A stretch of DNA of 53,894 nt, taken from positions 1 to 53,894 of the forward strand of contig SVTQ01000012.1 in assembly GCA_015063695.1 (NCBI GenBank). The letters are read 5' to 3'. Shown one piece after another: positions 41,415 through 50,470 of the stretch. The position numbers and the translations under genes were made by a program. The first letter of the stretch is position 1, and each line of letters begins with the position of its first letter. The notes beneath the pieces were generated by a model, which ran no database searches, was not told where the DNA came from, and saw only the letters and a list, made by a program, of their open reading frames with translations. The stretch is from Oscillospiraceae bacterium. Lineage in GTDB: Bacteria; Bacillota; Clostridia; Oscillospirales; CAG-272.

Positions 41415-43028
41415 TTACTTTGAGGTATCTTCTTTATCAGCAAGGTATTCATCGACCTCGCTTTTGATGACTGTTACGCGGGGCCCGTAGACCACCTGAA
41501 TGCCGACGCCTTTGGCTATAACTCCCGAAGCGCCCGTCGCTTTGAGTGCCTCTGTATTGACAAGCTCGGGGTTAACGACTGTAACTCTGAGCCTTGTGGC
41601 ACAGGAATCCACGTTTCGGATGTTTTCTCTTCCTCCGAGGGCGGTGACGATCCGCTCGCTTATGCTTTCCTTTTCGGACTGCTTTTTATTATAGTCTGCA
41701 CGGGTATAAAGCTTTGTGTCTCCGTCCTCCTCTCTTCCGGGGGTCATGAAATTAAACCTTCTTATAAGGAAGCGGAACAGGAAATAGTAAACTATAAAAT
41801 AACCGATGCCGACCCAGATGACGTTGAGCCAGTTGGTCTTTGCATTTCCCTGAAGGATCCCGAAAAGGGTAAGGTCGATGATGCCGCCCGAGAAGGTCAT
41901 GCCGACACCAACGTTCAGAAGGTGCATCAGCATATAGGCAAGTCCTGCAAATATACAGTGTATGATATAGAGTACGGGGGCGACAAAGAGGAATGTGAAT
42001 TCAATGGGCTCGGTAATACCTGTAAGCATAGCGGTGAGGGCTGCTGATAGGAGAAGACCGCCCGCAACTTTTTTCTTTCGGGGAAGCGCAGAGGTATACA
42101 TGGCGAGAGCGGCTCCGGGAAGACCGAAGATCATGAGAGGGAATTTACCGCTCATAAATCTTGTTGCCGACACACTGAAAACTTCCGTTGAGGAAGATGC
42201 AAGCTCGGCAAAGAAAATATTCTGTGCACCTGCCACAAGCCTTCCGTCTATCATCAGCGAGCCGCCGAGACCCGTCTGCCAGAAGGGAAGATAGAATACG
42301 TGGTGAAGTCCGAAAGGTATGAGCGCCCTTTCTATGACACCGTAAATGAAGGTTCCGAAGTAGCCCGAGCGCAGGACGAATTCTCCCAGTGAAAAAATAG
42401 CGTTCTGAATAATGGGCCATACAAAGAACATGACGGCTCCCACGACGATATATGCGAGAGTAGATATGATGGGAACAAAACGTACTCCTCCGAAGAAGGA
42501 AAGCACTGCGGGCAACTGTATTTTGTAAAATCTGTTGTGAAGCCATGCTACACCGATACCTGTGATGATGCCGCCGAAAACGCCCATTTCAAGTGAGGTG
42601 ATACCGACTACGTTTGCGATGGTACCCTCGTGGATATCCCCCTCAAGTCTGCCTGTCAGACGGAGCAGAGTGGAGATCGTCTGATGCATTACGAAGAAGG
42701 CTATCGCCGCGGAAAGGCAGGCGGTTGCTTTCTCATTTTCGGCCATTCCGAGAGCAACGCCCAGGGCAAAGATAAGGGGCAGATTTGCGAAAATGATGTT
42801 ACCCGTTTCGCTCATTACGGTCAGTATGAAATTGAGGACCGTTCCTTCGCCTAAAATGTTTCCCAGATTGTAGGCTTCAATGGTAGTGGGGTTGGTAAAG
42901 GAAGCTCCGATGCCCAGAAGAAGACCTGCAATAGGAAGAAGTGCTATGGGGAGCATGAAGGAGCGTCCTACTCTTTGGAGGACCCCGAAAAGGGCTCCGC
43001 TTTTCTTTTGCTTTTCAGCTTTTTCCAT
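41415..43028 (-). CDS. ptsG: PTS glucose-family transporter, IIBC
   Basis: 537-aa membrane permease that takes up a hexose while phosphorylating it. The IIC domain (about residues 10-410) has ten or so helices, including LPIALLPIAGLLLGIGA and the loop GITEPIEFTFLFVAP with the sugar-binding Glu. After a linker the IIB domain carries the phosphorylated Cys in NVDSCATRLRVTV. Glucose/maltose/GlcNAc members share this pattern; glucose is most likely given the adjacent IIA-Glc, but not proven. It lies 33 nt after crr and is the last gene of ptsH-ptsI-crr-ptsG. Confidence 0.9.
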   Translation of the reverse strand: MEKAEKQKKSGALFGVLQRVGRSFMLPIALLPIAGLLLGIGASFTNPTTIEAYNLGNILGEGTVLNFILTVMSETGNIIFANLPLIFALGVALGMAENEKATACLSAAIAFFVMHQTISTLLRLTGRLEGDIHEGTIANVVGITSLEMGVFGGIITGIGVAWLHNRFYKIQLPAVLSFFGGVRFVPIISTLAYIVVGAVMFFVWPIIQNAIFSLGEFVLRSGYFGTFIYGVIERALIPFGLHHVFYLPFWQTGLGGSLMIDGRLVAGAQNIFFAELASSSTEVFSVSATRFMSGKFPLMIFGLPGAALAMYTSALPRKKKVAGGLLLSAALTAMLTGITEPIEFTFLFVAPVLYIIHCIFAGLAYMLMHLLNVGVGMTFSGGIIDLTLFGILQGNAKTNWLNVIWVGIGYFIVYYFLFRFLIRRFNFMTPGREEDGDTKLYTRADYNKKQSEKESISERIVTALGGRENIRNVDSCATRLRVTVVNPELVNTEALKATGASGVIAKGVGIQVVYGPRVTVIKSEVDEYLADKEDTSK

Positions 43029-43061
43029 GTTTTTACTCCTTGGTTTATTTTGTTTTTGCTG

Positions 43062-43532
43062 TCAGATAATGTAGCTGATAAGGCTGTCGCCTCTTTTTAC
43101 GATGCCTTGCTGTCTGTCAAAAAAAGAAATGTCGGAAATATTTGAAATGATAACGGGAGTAACTGCGCTAAATCCTTTTTCGCGGATAAAATCAACGTTT
43201 GCGGTGCACAGAACGTCCCCTCTTTTTACTTTGTCTCCTGCCTGTACTTTGGGTGAAAATCCTTCGCCGCGAAGCTCCACCGTATCTATTCCGATGTGAA
43301 TTAGAACGTCAAGTCCGTCGTCGGAATGAATATTATAGGCGTGTGCCGTTTTTGACACCGATTCCACGGTGCCGTCGCAGGGGGAAGTGAAGGTGCTCTC
43401 AAAGGGGTCGACGGCGATGCCGTCTCCAAGCAGCTTTCCTGCGAAAACTTCGTCGCCCGTGTTCTCCAGTAAAACGGTCTCACCGCCCACGGGACATGAA
43501 AGAAATGAAGGCTTCTTTTTTTCTCTGAACAT
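43062..43532 (-). CDS. crr: PTS IIA component, glucose family
   Basis: 156-aa soluble phosphocarrier of the IIA-Glc family. The active His is H79 in VLIHIGIDTVEL, with partner H64 in TAHAYNI. The segments FAGKLLGDGIAV and SPCDGTVESV are typical. It takes phosphate from HPr and gives it to the IIB Cys. A 106-nt gap separates it from ptsI; a hairpin GCAAAT/ATTTGC and a possible weak promoter lie in that gap. Whether it has the regulatory role of the enteric protein is unknown. Confidence 0.92.
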   Translation of the reverse strand: MFREKKKPSFLSCPVGGETVLLENTGDEVFAGKLLGDGIAVDPFESTFTSPCDGTVESVSKTAHAYNIHSDDGLDVLIHIGIDTVELRGEGFSPKVQAGDKVKRGDVLCTANVDFIREKGFSAVTPVIISNISDISFFDRQQGIVKRGDSLISYII

Positions 43533-43638
43533 ATATTCTCCTTAAATATTTAGAGGTATTATAATAAAGTGTATCTCGACTTATGCAAATGTCTAATATT
43601 TGCGATATAAGGGCGTTTTTTAATTTGTTATGCAAGCG

Positions 43639-45312
43639 TCAAACATCTTCTTTTTTCTGTAATTTGTGTGGATAATACTTCTTTATGGCTTCCCGACTGT
43701 CAGTTTTCATAACTGCTTCTCTTATCTCAAGTACTTTTGAAGGGGGCACCGAAAGCTCGGTTATATCATTTGCAATAAAGAATTCGGTAAGGGAGGGGTC
43801 AGCCGCAAGCTCACCGCAAACTCCTGCCCGTATACCCGCCGCACCTGCACATCTTCCAACGTGGGAAATAAGTCTCATGACCGCTTCTATTCTTCCTTCG
43901 GTAAGGTATGTTACGCTCGGATTTTCGCGGTCTGCCGCAACGGTGTACTGTATGAGGTCATTGGTGCCTATACTGAAAAAATCCACGTAAGGGGCAAGTA
44001 GGTCAGCGCATACGGCGGCGGCAGGTGTCTCTACCATTATTCCTATTTTCGTGTGCTCCGAGAAGGGAACTCCTTCAGCCCGAAGCTGTTCCATTGCAAG
44101 ACGACAAAGCTTTTTGGATTCGATTATTTCCTCTTTGTTTACTATCATCGGGAACATTATCGATATTTTGACGTAAGCTGATGCACGGTACAGAGCGCGA
44201 AGCTGAGTGAGAAAGAGCTCCTGCCTTGAAAGACAGAGACGGATCGCACGGAGGCCGAGAGCGGGATTAGCCTCGTTTCCTGCATTAAGGTAGCCTATCT
44301 GCTTGTCGGCTCCCGCATCGAGGGTACGCACGATTATTTCTCTTCCGCCCATTTTTTCGCCTACTGTTTTATATGCGTTGAACTGCTCCTCTTCGCCGGG
44401 AAGGGCTCCGTTTTTCATGTAGAGAAATTCGCTTCTGAAAAGCCCTATTCCTTCGGCATCTCCTTCATAGGCATATTTTGCATCGTTAATGTCTCCTATG
44501 TTGGCATAGACCTTTATCCGTTTGCCGTCTTTGGTTACCGAGAGATGGTTCCTCAGAGCTTCAAGGGAGGCGGCTCTTTTCTCGCTTTCTTCTTTGCGCT
44601 TTAAAAGAAGTCTTCTTGTCATGGGGTCGGGATCGACGTAAAGCTTTCCCTCGGTTCCGTCGATAATACATCTTTTTCCGTGAAACGAGGGGTCTATCCT
44701 TCCTGCGGCAACAACTGCGGGAATGCCCATTGTCCTTGCGAGAATTGCGCTGTGAGAGTTGTCGCTTCCAAGCTCCGTTATAAAACCAAGGGCAAGGTCT
44801 TTGTCAAAGTTGACTGTTTCGCCGGGAGTCAGATCCTCTGCCGCAATAATAACGGGAGCGGTCAGACGGAAGGTTTCATCCTTGCCTTCAAGGGCTTCCG
44901 TAAGCCGTTTTGCAACGTCGTGGATATCGGCGGCGCGAGCTTTCATGTAGTCTCCCGACATCTCGGTGAATATACGTGCCAGATTGTCTGCCGTTGCGGA
45001 AACTGCGTATTCTGCATTTACCGCCTGCCACCTTATCATGGAGACTATGGACTGATCGAAATCCTCGTCCCAGAGCATCATTTTGTGTATCTCGAATATC
45101 TGAGCTTCGTCCTCACCCACGGTCTCGCGTGTCCGCTTTATCAGCTCCGAAAGCTCGCTTGAGACCTTTGTTCTCGCACGTCTGTATTTTTCTGTTTCGG
45201 CGGCAGGGTCGTCAACTTTTGTTCTTGTTACCTTGCCTCTTTCTTTTCGGGCAACGTAAAGCTCGCCCTCTGCAATACCGCTGCTTGCTTTTTTGCCGCA
45301 AATGATCTCCAT
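43639..45312 (-). CDS. ptsI: PTS enzyme I (PEP-protein phosphotransferase)
   Basis: 557-aa cytoplasmic enzyme moving phosphate from PEP to HPr; slightly shorter than the usual 570. The phosphorylated His is H187 in SDNSHSAILAR, the swivelling domain holds GTEGKLYVDPD, and the PEP-binding barrel has LFRSEFLYM, VRTLDAGADKQIGYL, IGIMVETPAAAV, SIGTNDLIQYT and the catalytic Cys in AGVCGELAAD. It follows ptsH by 30 nt. Confidence 0.96.
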   Translation of the reverse strand: MEIICGKKASSGIAEGELYVARKERGKVTRTKVDDPAAETEKYRRARTKVSSELSELIKRTRETVGEDEAQIFEIHKMMLWDEDFDQSIVSMIRWQAVNAEYAVSATADNLARIFTEMSGDYMKARAADIHDVAKRLTEALEGKDETFRLTAPVIIAAEDLTPGETVNFDKDLALGFITELGSDNSHSAILARTMGIPAVVAAGRIDPSFHGKRCIIDGTEGKLYVDPDPMTRRLLLKRKEESEKRAASLEALRNHLSVTKDGKRIKVYANIGDINDAKYAYEGDAEGIGLFRSEFLYMKNGALPGEEEQFNAYKTVGEKMGGREIIVRTLDAGADKQIGYLNAGNEANPALGLRAIRLCLSRQELFLTQLRALYRASAYVKISIMFPMIVNKEEIIESKKLCRLAMEQLRAEGVPFSEHTKIGIMVETPAAAVCADLLAPYVDFFSIGTNDLIQYTVAADRENPSVTYLTEGRIEAVMRLISHVGRCAGAAGIRAGVCGELAADPSLTEFFIANDITELSVPPSKVLEIREAVMKTDSREAIKKYYPHKLQKKEDV

Positions 45313-45342
45313 GGTATCACGTCCTTTGCTTTTTTTGAATTT

Positions 45343-45603
45343 TTACAGGCCTGCCTTGTTCATCGTGTCAAGAATACCTTTTGCAGCGTCTTTTTCGTCC
45401 CGTCCCTCTATCATGATATCCAGAATGTCTCCCCGCATGGCGCCGAGGCTCATCACGGAAAAAAGTCTTTTGCAGTCGGCACTCTTGTCTTTGCAGATTA
45501 CGGTGATGTTGGAATCATATTTCTTTGCTTCGTTTACTATAAGACCCGCGGGTCTTGCATGTATTCCGTTTTCATCTTTTACGGTGTAGCTGAATTTTTC
45601 CAT
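45343..45603 (-). CDS. ptsH: phosphocarrier protein HPr lacking Ser46
   Basis: 86-aa phosphocarrier. His15 in GIHARPAG is the catalytic residue and Arg17 is kept. In most HPr proteins, Ser46 begins the segment S-I-M-G-V-M-S-L-G and is the target of HPr kinase in Firmicutes; here the aligned residues 45-54 are KRLFSVMSLG, so position 46 is Arg (codon AGA). The protein should still carry sugar phosphate but should not form the seryl-phosphate that activates CcpA. GGAGG precedes the ATG. First gene of the PTS operon, divergent to pheST. Confidence 0.92.
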   Translation of the reverse strand: MEKFSYTVKDENGIHARPAGLIVNEAKKYDSNITVICKDKSADCKRLFSVMSLGAMRGDILDIMIEGRDEKDAAKGILDTMNKAGL

Positions 45604-45718
45604 TGTATTCCTCCGAACAGTTTGGAGTTATTTTATCCATGTTTTCAGAAAATATGTGTAAAGTGGAAAGTGACAAGAATTCTTTTGCAGATTTGTCTAT
45701 TTTTTTGTAAAATCGGTG

Positions 45719-45747
45719 TTGCCTTTTTTATATTTTTATGATATTAT
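45719..45747 (+). promoter_or_regulatory. promoter of the pheST T-box leader
   Basis: -35 TTGCCT (45719-45724), 17-nt spacer, -10 TATTAT (45742-45747). Transcription would begin near 45754, at the base of the T-box stem I. Confidence 0.6.
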
Positions 45748-45754
45748 ATTATAC

Positions 45755-46003
45755 CATGAGGCTATGATGAAGACAGACGGACGGGAAGCGGCGGTACAGA
45801 GAGCTGTTGTTTGCTGAGAAACAGTGCGCGGTGTGTTCGGTATTCACTTCGGAGCCGGTCGGGTGATAACGTAGTCCGACCCGGTGCGGAACCGTTATCT
45901 TCCGGAAATGAGTGCTGACGTTTTATTTTCGACGTTGGAATTCGGGTGGTACCACGGAGCTATGCCTCGTCCCGTATAGGACGGGGGATTTTTGTTTTTC
46001 GGA
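45755..46003 (+). ncRNA. T-box riboswitch of pheST
   Basis: Class I T-box leader. The antiterminator core AATTCGGGTGGTACCACGG is at 45939-45957. It is followed by an intrinsic terminator, stem CCTCGTCC / GGACGGGG (45965-45972, 45979-45986) with ATTTTTGTTTTT. Upstream stems begin at GATGAAGACAGACGG. A TTC triplet (45843-45845 or 45848-45850) is a candidate specifier for phenylalanine, in keeping with the downstream genes. The 200 nt between the terminator and pheS hold a further hairpin (TGTTTTTCGG/CCGAAAAACA, about 45993-46020) and A/T-rich DNA. Confidence 0.92.
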
Positions 46004-46198
46004 GCTTTGCCCGAAAAACAGTGAAAAGAGAAAAGTGAAGAATGGAAGGAAGATTTCCGCTTCGTCGGAAAGCAACAGTATCTTTTATCTTTTCTCTCTT
46101 ATCTCTTTTCTCAAAACAAAAAACGTTTTTTTGTTTGTTTTTTTCGTCCGTCAAAAGTACACTTTATATAAATCTTCAGATTTTTAAGGAGAACAAGA

Positions 46199-47212
46199 AT
46201 GAAAGAACTCTTGCAGAAGATCAAGGCAGAGGCTCTGGAAGCGATAGCTGCTCCCGAGGCTGACCTTGAAGAGATCAGGGTTAAATACCTTGGCAAAAAG
46301 GGTGAGCTTACACAGGTCCTCAGAGGCATGGGCAAGCTTACTCCCGAAGAAAGACCCGTAGTGGGTGCTCTTGCAAACACAGTAAGAGCTGAGATTGAAA
46401 GTGCCATCGAAGAAAGATCGGCAGAAGTTAAAGCGGCGGCAAGAGCGGCTGCTCTCAAGGCTGAAAAGCTTGACGTTACCGTTCCCGGAGAAGAATTCCC
46501 CGTAGGACATTTCCATCCTCTGGATTCCGTTCAGAAGCAGATGGAAGAGATCTTCATCGGTATGGGCTTCCAGATCGCGGAAGGTCCCGAGGTTGAAAAG
46601 AGCTATTATAACTTTGAGGCTCTCAACACTCCCGCTGACCATCCTGCACGTGATATTCAGGACACCTTCTATATCACAGAGGATATCCTTCTTCGTTCCC
46701 AGACCTCTCCCGTTCAGATCCATGTAATGGAAGAAAAACAGCCCCCCATCCGCGTTATCTCTCCCGGTCGCGTTTACCGCGCAGATGAGGTTGACGCAAC
46801 TCACTCCCCTCTGTTCCATCAGTGCGAGGGTATCGTAGTTGACAAGGGCATCACAATGGGAGACCTCAAGGGAACTCTCGAAGCATTTGCAAAGCAGATG
46901 TTCGGTTCGAAGACAAGACTCAGATTCCGTCCTCACCACTTCCCCTTCACCGAGCCCTCTGCAGAGGTTGATATCTCCTGCTTCGTATGCGGCGGCGAAG
47001 GTTGCCGTGTATGTAAGGGCGAGGGATGGATCGAGATCCTCGGCGCAGGCATGGTTCACCCCAACGTGCTCCGCAACTGCGGTATTGACCCCGAGGTATA
47101 TTCCGGTTTTGCTTTCGGTATGGGTATTGAACGTATCGTTATGGCGAAATACAATATTACCGACATGAGACTTCTCTATGAAAACGACGTGCGTTTTCTT
47201 AAGCAGTTCTGA
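46199..47212 (+). CDS. pheS: phenylalanyl-tRNA synthetase alpha subunit
   Basis: 337-aa catalytic subunit of the alpha2-beta2 synthetase for tRNA-Phe. The N-terminal coiled coil (residues 1-85) binds tRNA. Class II motifs follow: [40 protein letters not shown] (motif 2) and [13 protein letters not shown] (motif 3), with [16 protein letters not shown] between. AAGGAG precedes the ATG. Controlled by the upstream T-box; pheT starts 18 nt later. Confidence 0.97.
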   Translation: MKELLQKIKAEALEAIAAPEADLEEIRVKYLGKKGELTQVLRGMGKLTPEERPVVGALANTVRAEIESAIEERSAEVKAAARAAALKAEKLDVTVPGEEFPVGHFHPLDSVQKQMEEIFIGMGFQIAEGPEVEKSYYNFEALNTPADHPARDIQDTFYITEDILLRSQTSPVQIHVMEEKQPPIRVISPGRVYRADEVDATHSPLFHQCEGIVVDKGITMGDLKGTLEAFAKQMFGSKTRLRFRPHHFPFTEPSAEVDISCFVCGGEGCRVCKGEGWIEILGAGMVHPNVLRNCGIDPEVYSGFAFGMGIERIVMAKYNITDMRLLYENDVRFLKQF

Positions 47213-47230
47213 TAAGGGAGGTAGTGACAG

Positions 47231-49645
47231 ATGAATCTTTCAATGAAATGGCTGGCGGATTTCACAGACGTCAGCGACGTAAACGTAAAAGACTATTGCG
47301 ACAGAATGACCGACACCGGCTCCAAGGTGGAGGGCTTCGAAATAATGGGCGATGCTTTTTCGGGCATCGTATGCGGTAAGATACTGAAGATAGAACGCCA
47401 TCCCGAGGCTGACCGCCTTGTGGTCTGCAGTGTTGACGTGGGTGCGGAAGCGCCCCTTCAGGTAGTAACTGCCGCAACAAACGTATTCGAGGGCGCTTTC
47501 GTTCCCGTTTGTACAGACGGCGCAAAGCTTCCCGACGGAACAAAGATAAAGAAGGGTAAGCTCCGCGGTGTAGTTTCCGAAGGCATGTTCTGCTCCATCG
47601 AGGAGCTTGAGCTTACAACTCACGATATGCCCGGTGCCATTGAAGACGGTATCCTTATCCTTCAGCACTGCGGTATAGATAACCCCACTCTCGGCGCTGA
47701 CATCAAGGACGTGCTCGAAATGAGAGACACAGTTGTTGAGTTTGAAATTACTCCCAACCGTCCCGACTGTCTTTCCGTTATCGGTCTCGCACGCGAGAGC
47801 GCAGTTTCCTTTGACAGAGAGCTCAGTCTTCACGAGCCCGTTGTTAAGGAAGCAGGCGACGGCGACAGCATTGCAAACTACCTTAAGGTTGACATCGCAA
47901 ACGCTGAGCTTTGCCCCAGATACACGGCTAAGGTCGTTAAGAACGTAAAGATCGCTCCCTCTCCCCTTTGGCTGAGAATGAGACTCCGCGCGGCAGGTGT
48001 AAGACCTATCAACAACATCGTTGACATTACAAACTACGTAATGCTTGAATACGGTCAGCCCATGCACGCATTCGACTATTCATGCCTCGACGGAAGCCAC
48101 ATCATCGTAAGAAATGCGGCTGACGGTGAAAACTTCAAGAGTCTTGATGATAAGGATCATACACTTGATTCCACAATGCTCGTTATTGCCGACGAAAAGA
48201 AGGCAGTTGCTCTTGCAGGCGTTATGGGCGGTGCAAACAGTGAAATTCTTGATACAACTAAGACGGTTGTATTCGAAAGTGCAAACTTCAAAGGCTCCAA
48301 CGTCCGTATCTCCGGTAAAAAGCTTGGTATGAGAACAGAAAGCTCTGCGCGTTTTGAAAAGGGGCTTGATGCTGAAAATACTTACGGCGCGCTTCTCCGT
48401 GCCTGCGAGCTCGTTCAGATGCTCGGCGCAGGTGACGTTGTTGACGGCATCATTGACGAATATCCCGGTAAGCTCGAGGTGAAGAAAATTCCTCTCGAGG
48501 TTGAAAGAATAAACGCTTTCCTCGGTGTTGAGCTCTCCCGTGAATTCATGGTTGACACTCTCACAAAGCTTGATTTTAAGATCGACGGCGACATTATATC
48601 CGTTCCTTCCTACCGTGCAGACGTTATGGAAATGGCCGATATCGCAGAAGAGGTTGTACGTATCTACGGCTACAACAAGATCCCTTCAACTGCATTCAAG
48701 GCGGCGGCTGACCAGGGCGGCAGAAAGCCTCACCAGCAGTATGAGCTTGATATGAAGTATGCTCTTTGCGGTATGGGAATGTTTGAAATTGAAACGTTCT
48801 CCTTTATCAGCCCCAAGTTCTACGATAAGCTTGGCTGGGCAGAGGATCATCCCATGCGCCGCAGTATCGTTATCTCCAATCCTCTCGGTGAAGACACTTC
48901 CGTTATGAGAACAACTGCTGTTCCTTCCATGCTTGAAGTTCTTTCTTACAACAACAGCGTAAAGAACAAGAACGTTCGTCTTTACGAGATGGCAACTGTT
49001 TACCTCCCGAAGGCTGAAGGCGAGCTTCCTGCAGAACCTAAGAGACTTGTTATCGGTATGTACGATGACGATTTCAAGGGCGGCAAGTGTTTCTATAAGA
49101 TGAAGGGCTATATTGAAGCTCTTATGGCAACCTCCGGCATTTGCGGCGTTGAATACGAAGCTTATTCCGAAGACGTTACCTATCATCCCGGCAGATGCGC
49201 TAAGATCACAAAGGATGGCGAAATACTCGGCGTGTTCGGTGAAATTCACCCCGCAGTTTGCGAGACCTACGGCTTCTCCTTCCCCGTATACGTTGCAGAC
49301 CTTAACTTCGACGTTATGACTGCTCTCAGAAGTGTTGAAAAGCAGTTCGTTCCCCTTCCCAAGTATCCTGCTCTTGAAAGAGACTTCGCGTTCGTATGCG
49401 ATGAAGACCTTGAAGCAGGCAAGATCGCTTCCGTAATGAAGAAGGCAGGCGGAAAGGCTGTTGAAAGCGTTCGTCTCTTCGATATTTACAGAGGTCCCCA
49501 GATAGGCGAAAACAAGAAGAGCGTTGCTTTCTCCGTAATGCTCCGCGCCGCTGACAGAACAATGACAGACGAAGAAGCCGACACAGCCGCAAAGAAGATC
49601 ATGAAGGCTCTCGGCGAAGAATTCGGTATCGTTCTCCGTAGCTAA
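47231..49645 (+). CDS. pheT: phenylalanyl-tRNA synthetase beta subunit
   Basis: 804-aa non-catalytic partner of PheS with recognition and editing roles. Order of parts: an N-terminal EMAP/OB tRNA-binding domain (ILKIERHPEADRLVVCSVDV), the B3/B4 editing region, a B5 DNA-binding-like domain, the catalytic-like core (PSYRADVMEMADIAEEVVRI) and a C-terminal FDX-ACB anticodon domain (FVPLPKYPALERDFAFV). GGGAGG precedes the ATG. Full length; nothing unusual. Confidence 0.97.
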   Translation: MNLSMKWLADFTDVSDVNVKDYCDRMTDTGSKVEGFEIMGDAFSGIVCGKILKIERHPEADRLVVCSVDVGAEAPLQVVTAATNVFEGAFVPVCTDGAKLPDGTKIKKGKLRGVVSEGMFCSIEELELTTHDMPGAIEDGILILQHCGIDNPTLGADIKDVLEMRDTVVEFEITPNRPDCLSVIGLARESAVSFDRELSLHEPVVKEAGDGDSIANYLKVDIANAELCPRYTAKVVKNVKIAPSPLWLRMRLRAAGVRPINNIVDITNYVMLEYGQPMHAFDYSCLDGSHIIVRNAADGENFKSLDDKDHTLDSTMLVIADEKKAVALAGVMGGANSEILDTTKTVVFESANFKGSNVRISGKKLGMRTESSARFEKGLDAENTYGALLRACELVQMLGAGDVVDGIIDEYPGKLEVKKIPLEVERINAFLGVELSREFMVDTLTKLDFKIDGDIISVPSYRADVMEMADIAEEVVRIYGYNKIPSTAFKAAADQGGRKPHQQYELDMKYALCGMGMFEIETFSFISPKFYDKLGWAEDHPMRRSIVISNPLGEDTSVMRTTAVPSMLEVLSYNNSVKNKNVRLYEMATVYLPKAEGELPAEPKRLVIGMYDDDFKGGKCFYKMKGYIEALMATSGICGVEYEAYSEDVTYHPGRCAKITKDGEILGVFGEIHPAVCETYGFSFPVYVADLNFDVMTALRSVEKQFVPLPKYPALERDFAFVCDEDLEAGKIASVMKKAGGKAVESVRLFDIYRGPQIGENKKSVAFSVMLRAADRTMTDEEADTAAKKIMKALGEEFGIVLRS

Positions 49646-49666
49646 AGAGAATTTAGTGTAAAAATT

Positions 49667-49701
49667 CGTTTTACCGTCCGTTATTTGGGGGCGGTAAAAC
49701 G
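49667..49701 (+). other. hairpin upstream of the phosphoribosyltransferase gene
   Basis: Perfect 10-bp stem CGTTTTACCG / CGGTAAAACG with a 15-nt loop, 21 nt after the pheT stop. No T run follows, so it is a weak terminator candidate; it may instead stabilise the pheT 3' end or act on the next gene. Confidence 0.55.
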
Positions 49702-49732
49702 AGAAAATATAAAGACGAAAGGAAAGATTGTT

Positions 49733-50287
49733 ATGGAATATAAAATGAATATTGCAGGTCTTGACCGTGCGCTTCCTCTTTGTCCTCTTAACGAAAATCT
49801 TTATATCGGTGCGTTTGTAATTTTCGGTGACCCCGAGCTTACAACAGCCTGCGCAGAAAAGCTTCTGGGAAAGGCTCCCGAGTATGATTACATGATAACT
49901 GCCGAGTCCAAGGGTATTCCCCTTGTGCACGAAATGGCACGTCTTGCGGGAAATCAGAAGTATTTTCTGGCAAGAAAGAAGCCCAAGCTCTATATGAACG
50001 GAGTTTTTGAGGTTGACGTTCGCTCCATCACCACGGAGGGTGAACAGAAGCTTTATCTTGACGGTGCAGATGCAGCTCTTATGAAGGGAAAGCGAATACT
50101 TGTAATAGACGACGTTATCTCCACAGGCGCATCTCTCGTTGCTCTTGAAAAGCTTGTTGAAGAAGCAGGCGGTATCGTCTGCGGAAGAATGACTATCCTT
50201 GCAGAGGGCGAGGCTAAGGACAGAGACGATATTATCTATCTCGAACCCCTGCCTCTGTTCGACAAGGACGGAAATCCTATTGACTGA
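49733..50287 (+). CDS. adenine-phosphoribosyltransferase-like protein
   Basis: 184-aa type I phosphoribosyltransferase. The PRPP loop is ILVIDDVISTGASL (about residues 123-136), and the segment DYMITAESKGIPLVHEMARL resembles the hood region of adenine phosphoribosyltransferases. It would make a nucleotide from a base and PRPP. Adenine is the best guess, but xanthine/guanine-type members cannot be excluded. The ATG at 49733 has AAAGGAAAG upstream. It lies between pheT and trkA with no other purine gene nearby. Confidence 0.8.
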   Translation: MEYKMNIAGLDRALPLCPLNENLYIGAFVIFGDPELTTACAEKLLGKAPEYDYMITAESKGIPLVHEMARLAGNQKYFLARKKPKLYMNGVFEVDVRSITTEGEQKLYLDGADAALMKGKRILVIDDVISTGASLVALEKLVEEAGGIVCGRMTILAEGEAKDRDDIIYLEPLPLFDKDGNPID

Positions 50288-50312
50288 TCATAGGTAATGA
50301 TATCTTGTTTCT

Positions 50313-50340
50313 GCACTCCGTAAACTCTTGGCGGAGTGCG
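50313..50340 (+). other. hairpin after the phosphoribosyltransferase gene
   Basis: Stem GCACTCCG / CGGAGTGC with an 11-nt loop, 28 nt past the stop. It is followed by an A/G-rich rather than T-rich stretch, so terminator function is uncertain. Confidence 0.5.
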
Positions 50341-50438
50341 GAAAAGAAAAACTTGTTTTTGAAATCAGCTTTGGTATACCGACAGAAAGAATTGATAATA
50401 GTAAAACGACAGGTAGTTTATCGGAATTTTTATAATTC

Positions 50439-50470
50439 GGAGGTAAGCCGAAGGGCTTAATAGAACAAAA
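50439..50470 (+). promoter_or_regulatory. trkA ribosome site separated from the start by a hairpin
   Basis: GGAGG (50439-50443) is 27 nt from the trkA ATG, too far for normal use. A perfect 6-bp hairpin TAAGCC/GGCTTA (50444-50459) starts directly after it; folding it out leaves 11 nt to the ATG. The in-frame codons above the ATG soon meet TAA (50444-50446), so no earlier start exists. Confidence 0.7.

Noticed and set aside
48686..49930. Long open frame antisense to pheT and the next gene
   Set aside because: Overlaps two confident genes on the other strand and has no recognisable motif.
50288..50470. Cyclic-di-AMP (ydaO) riboswitch before trkA
   Set aside because: Potassium genes often carry one, but the conserved core sequences are not present in this 183-nt gap.
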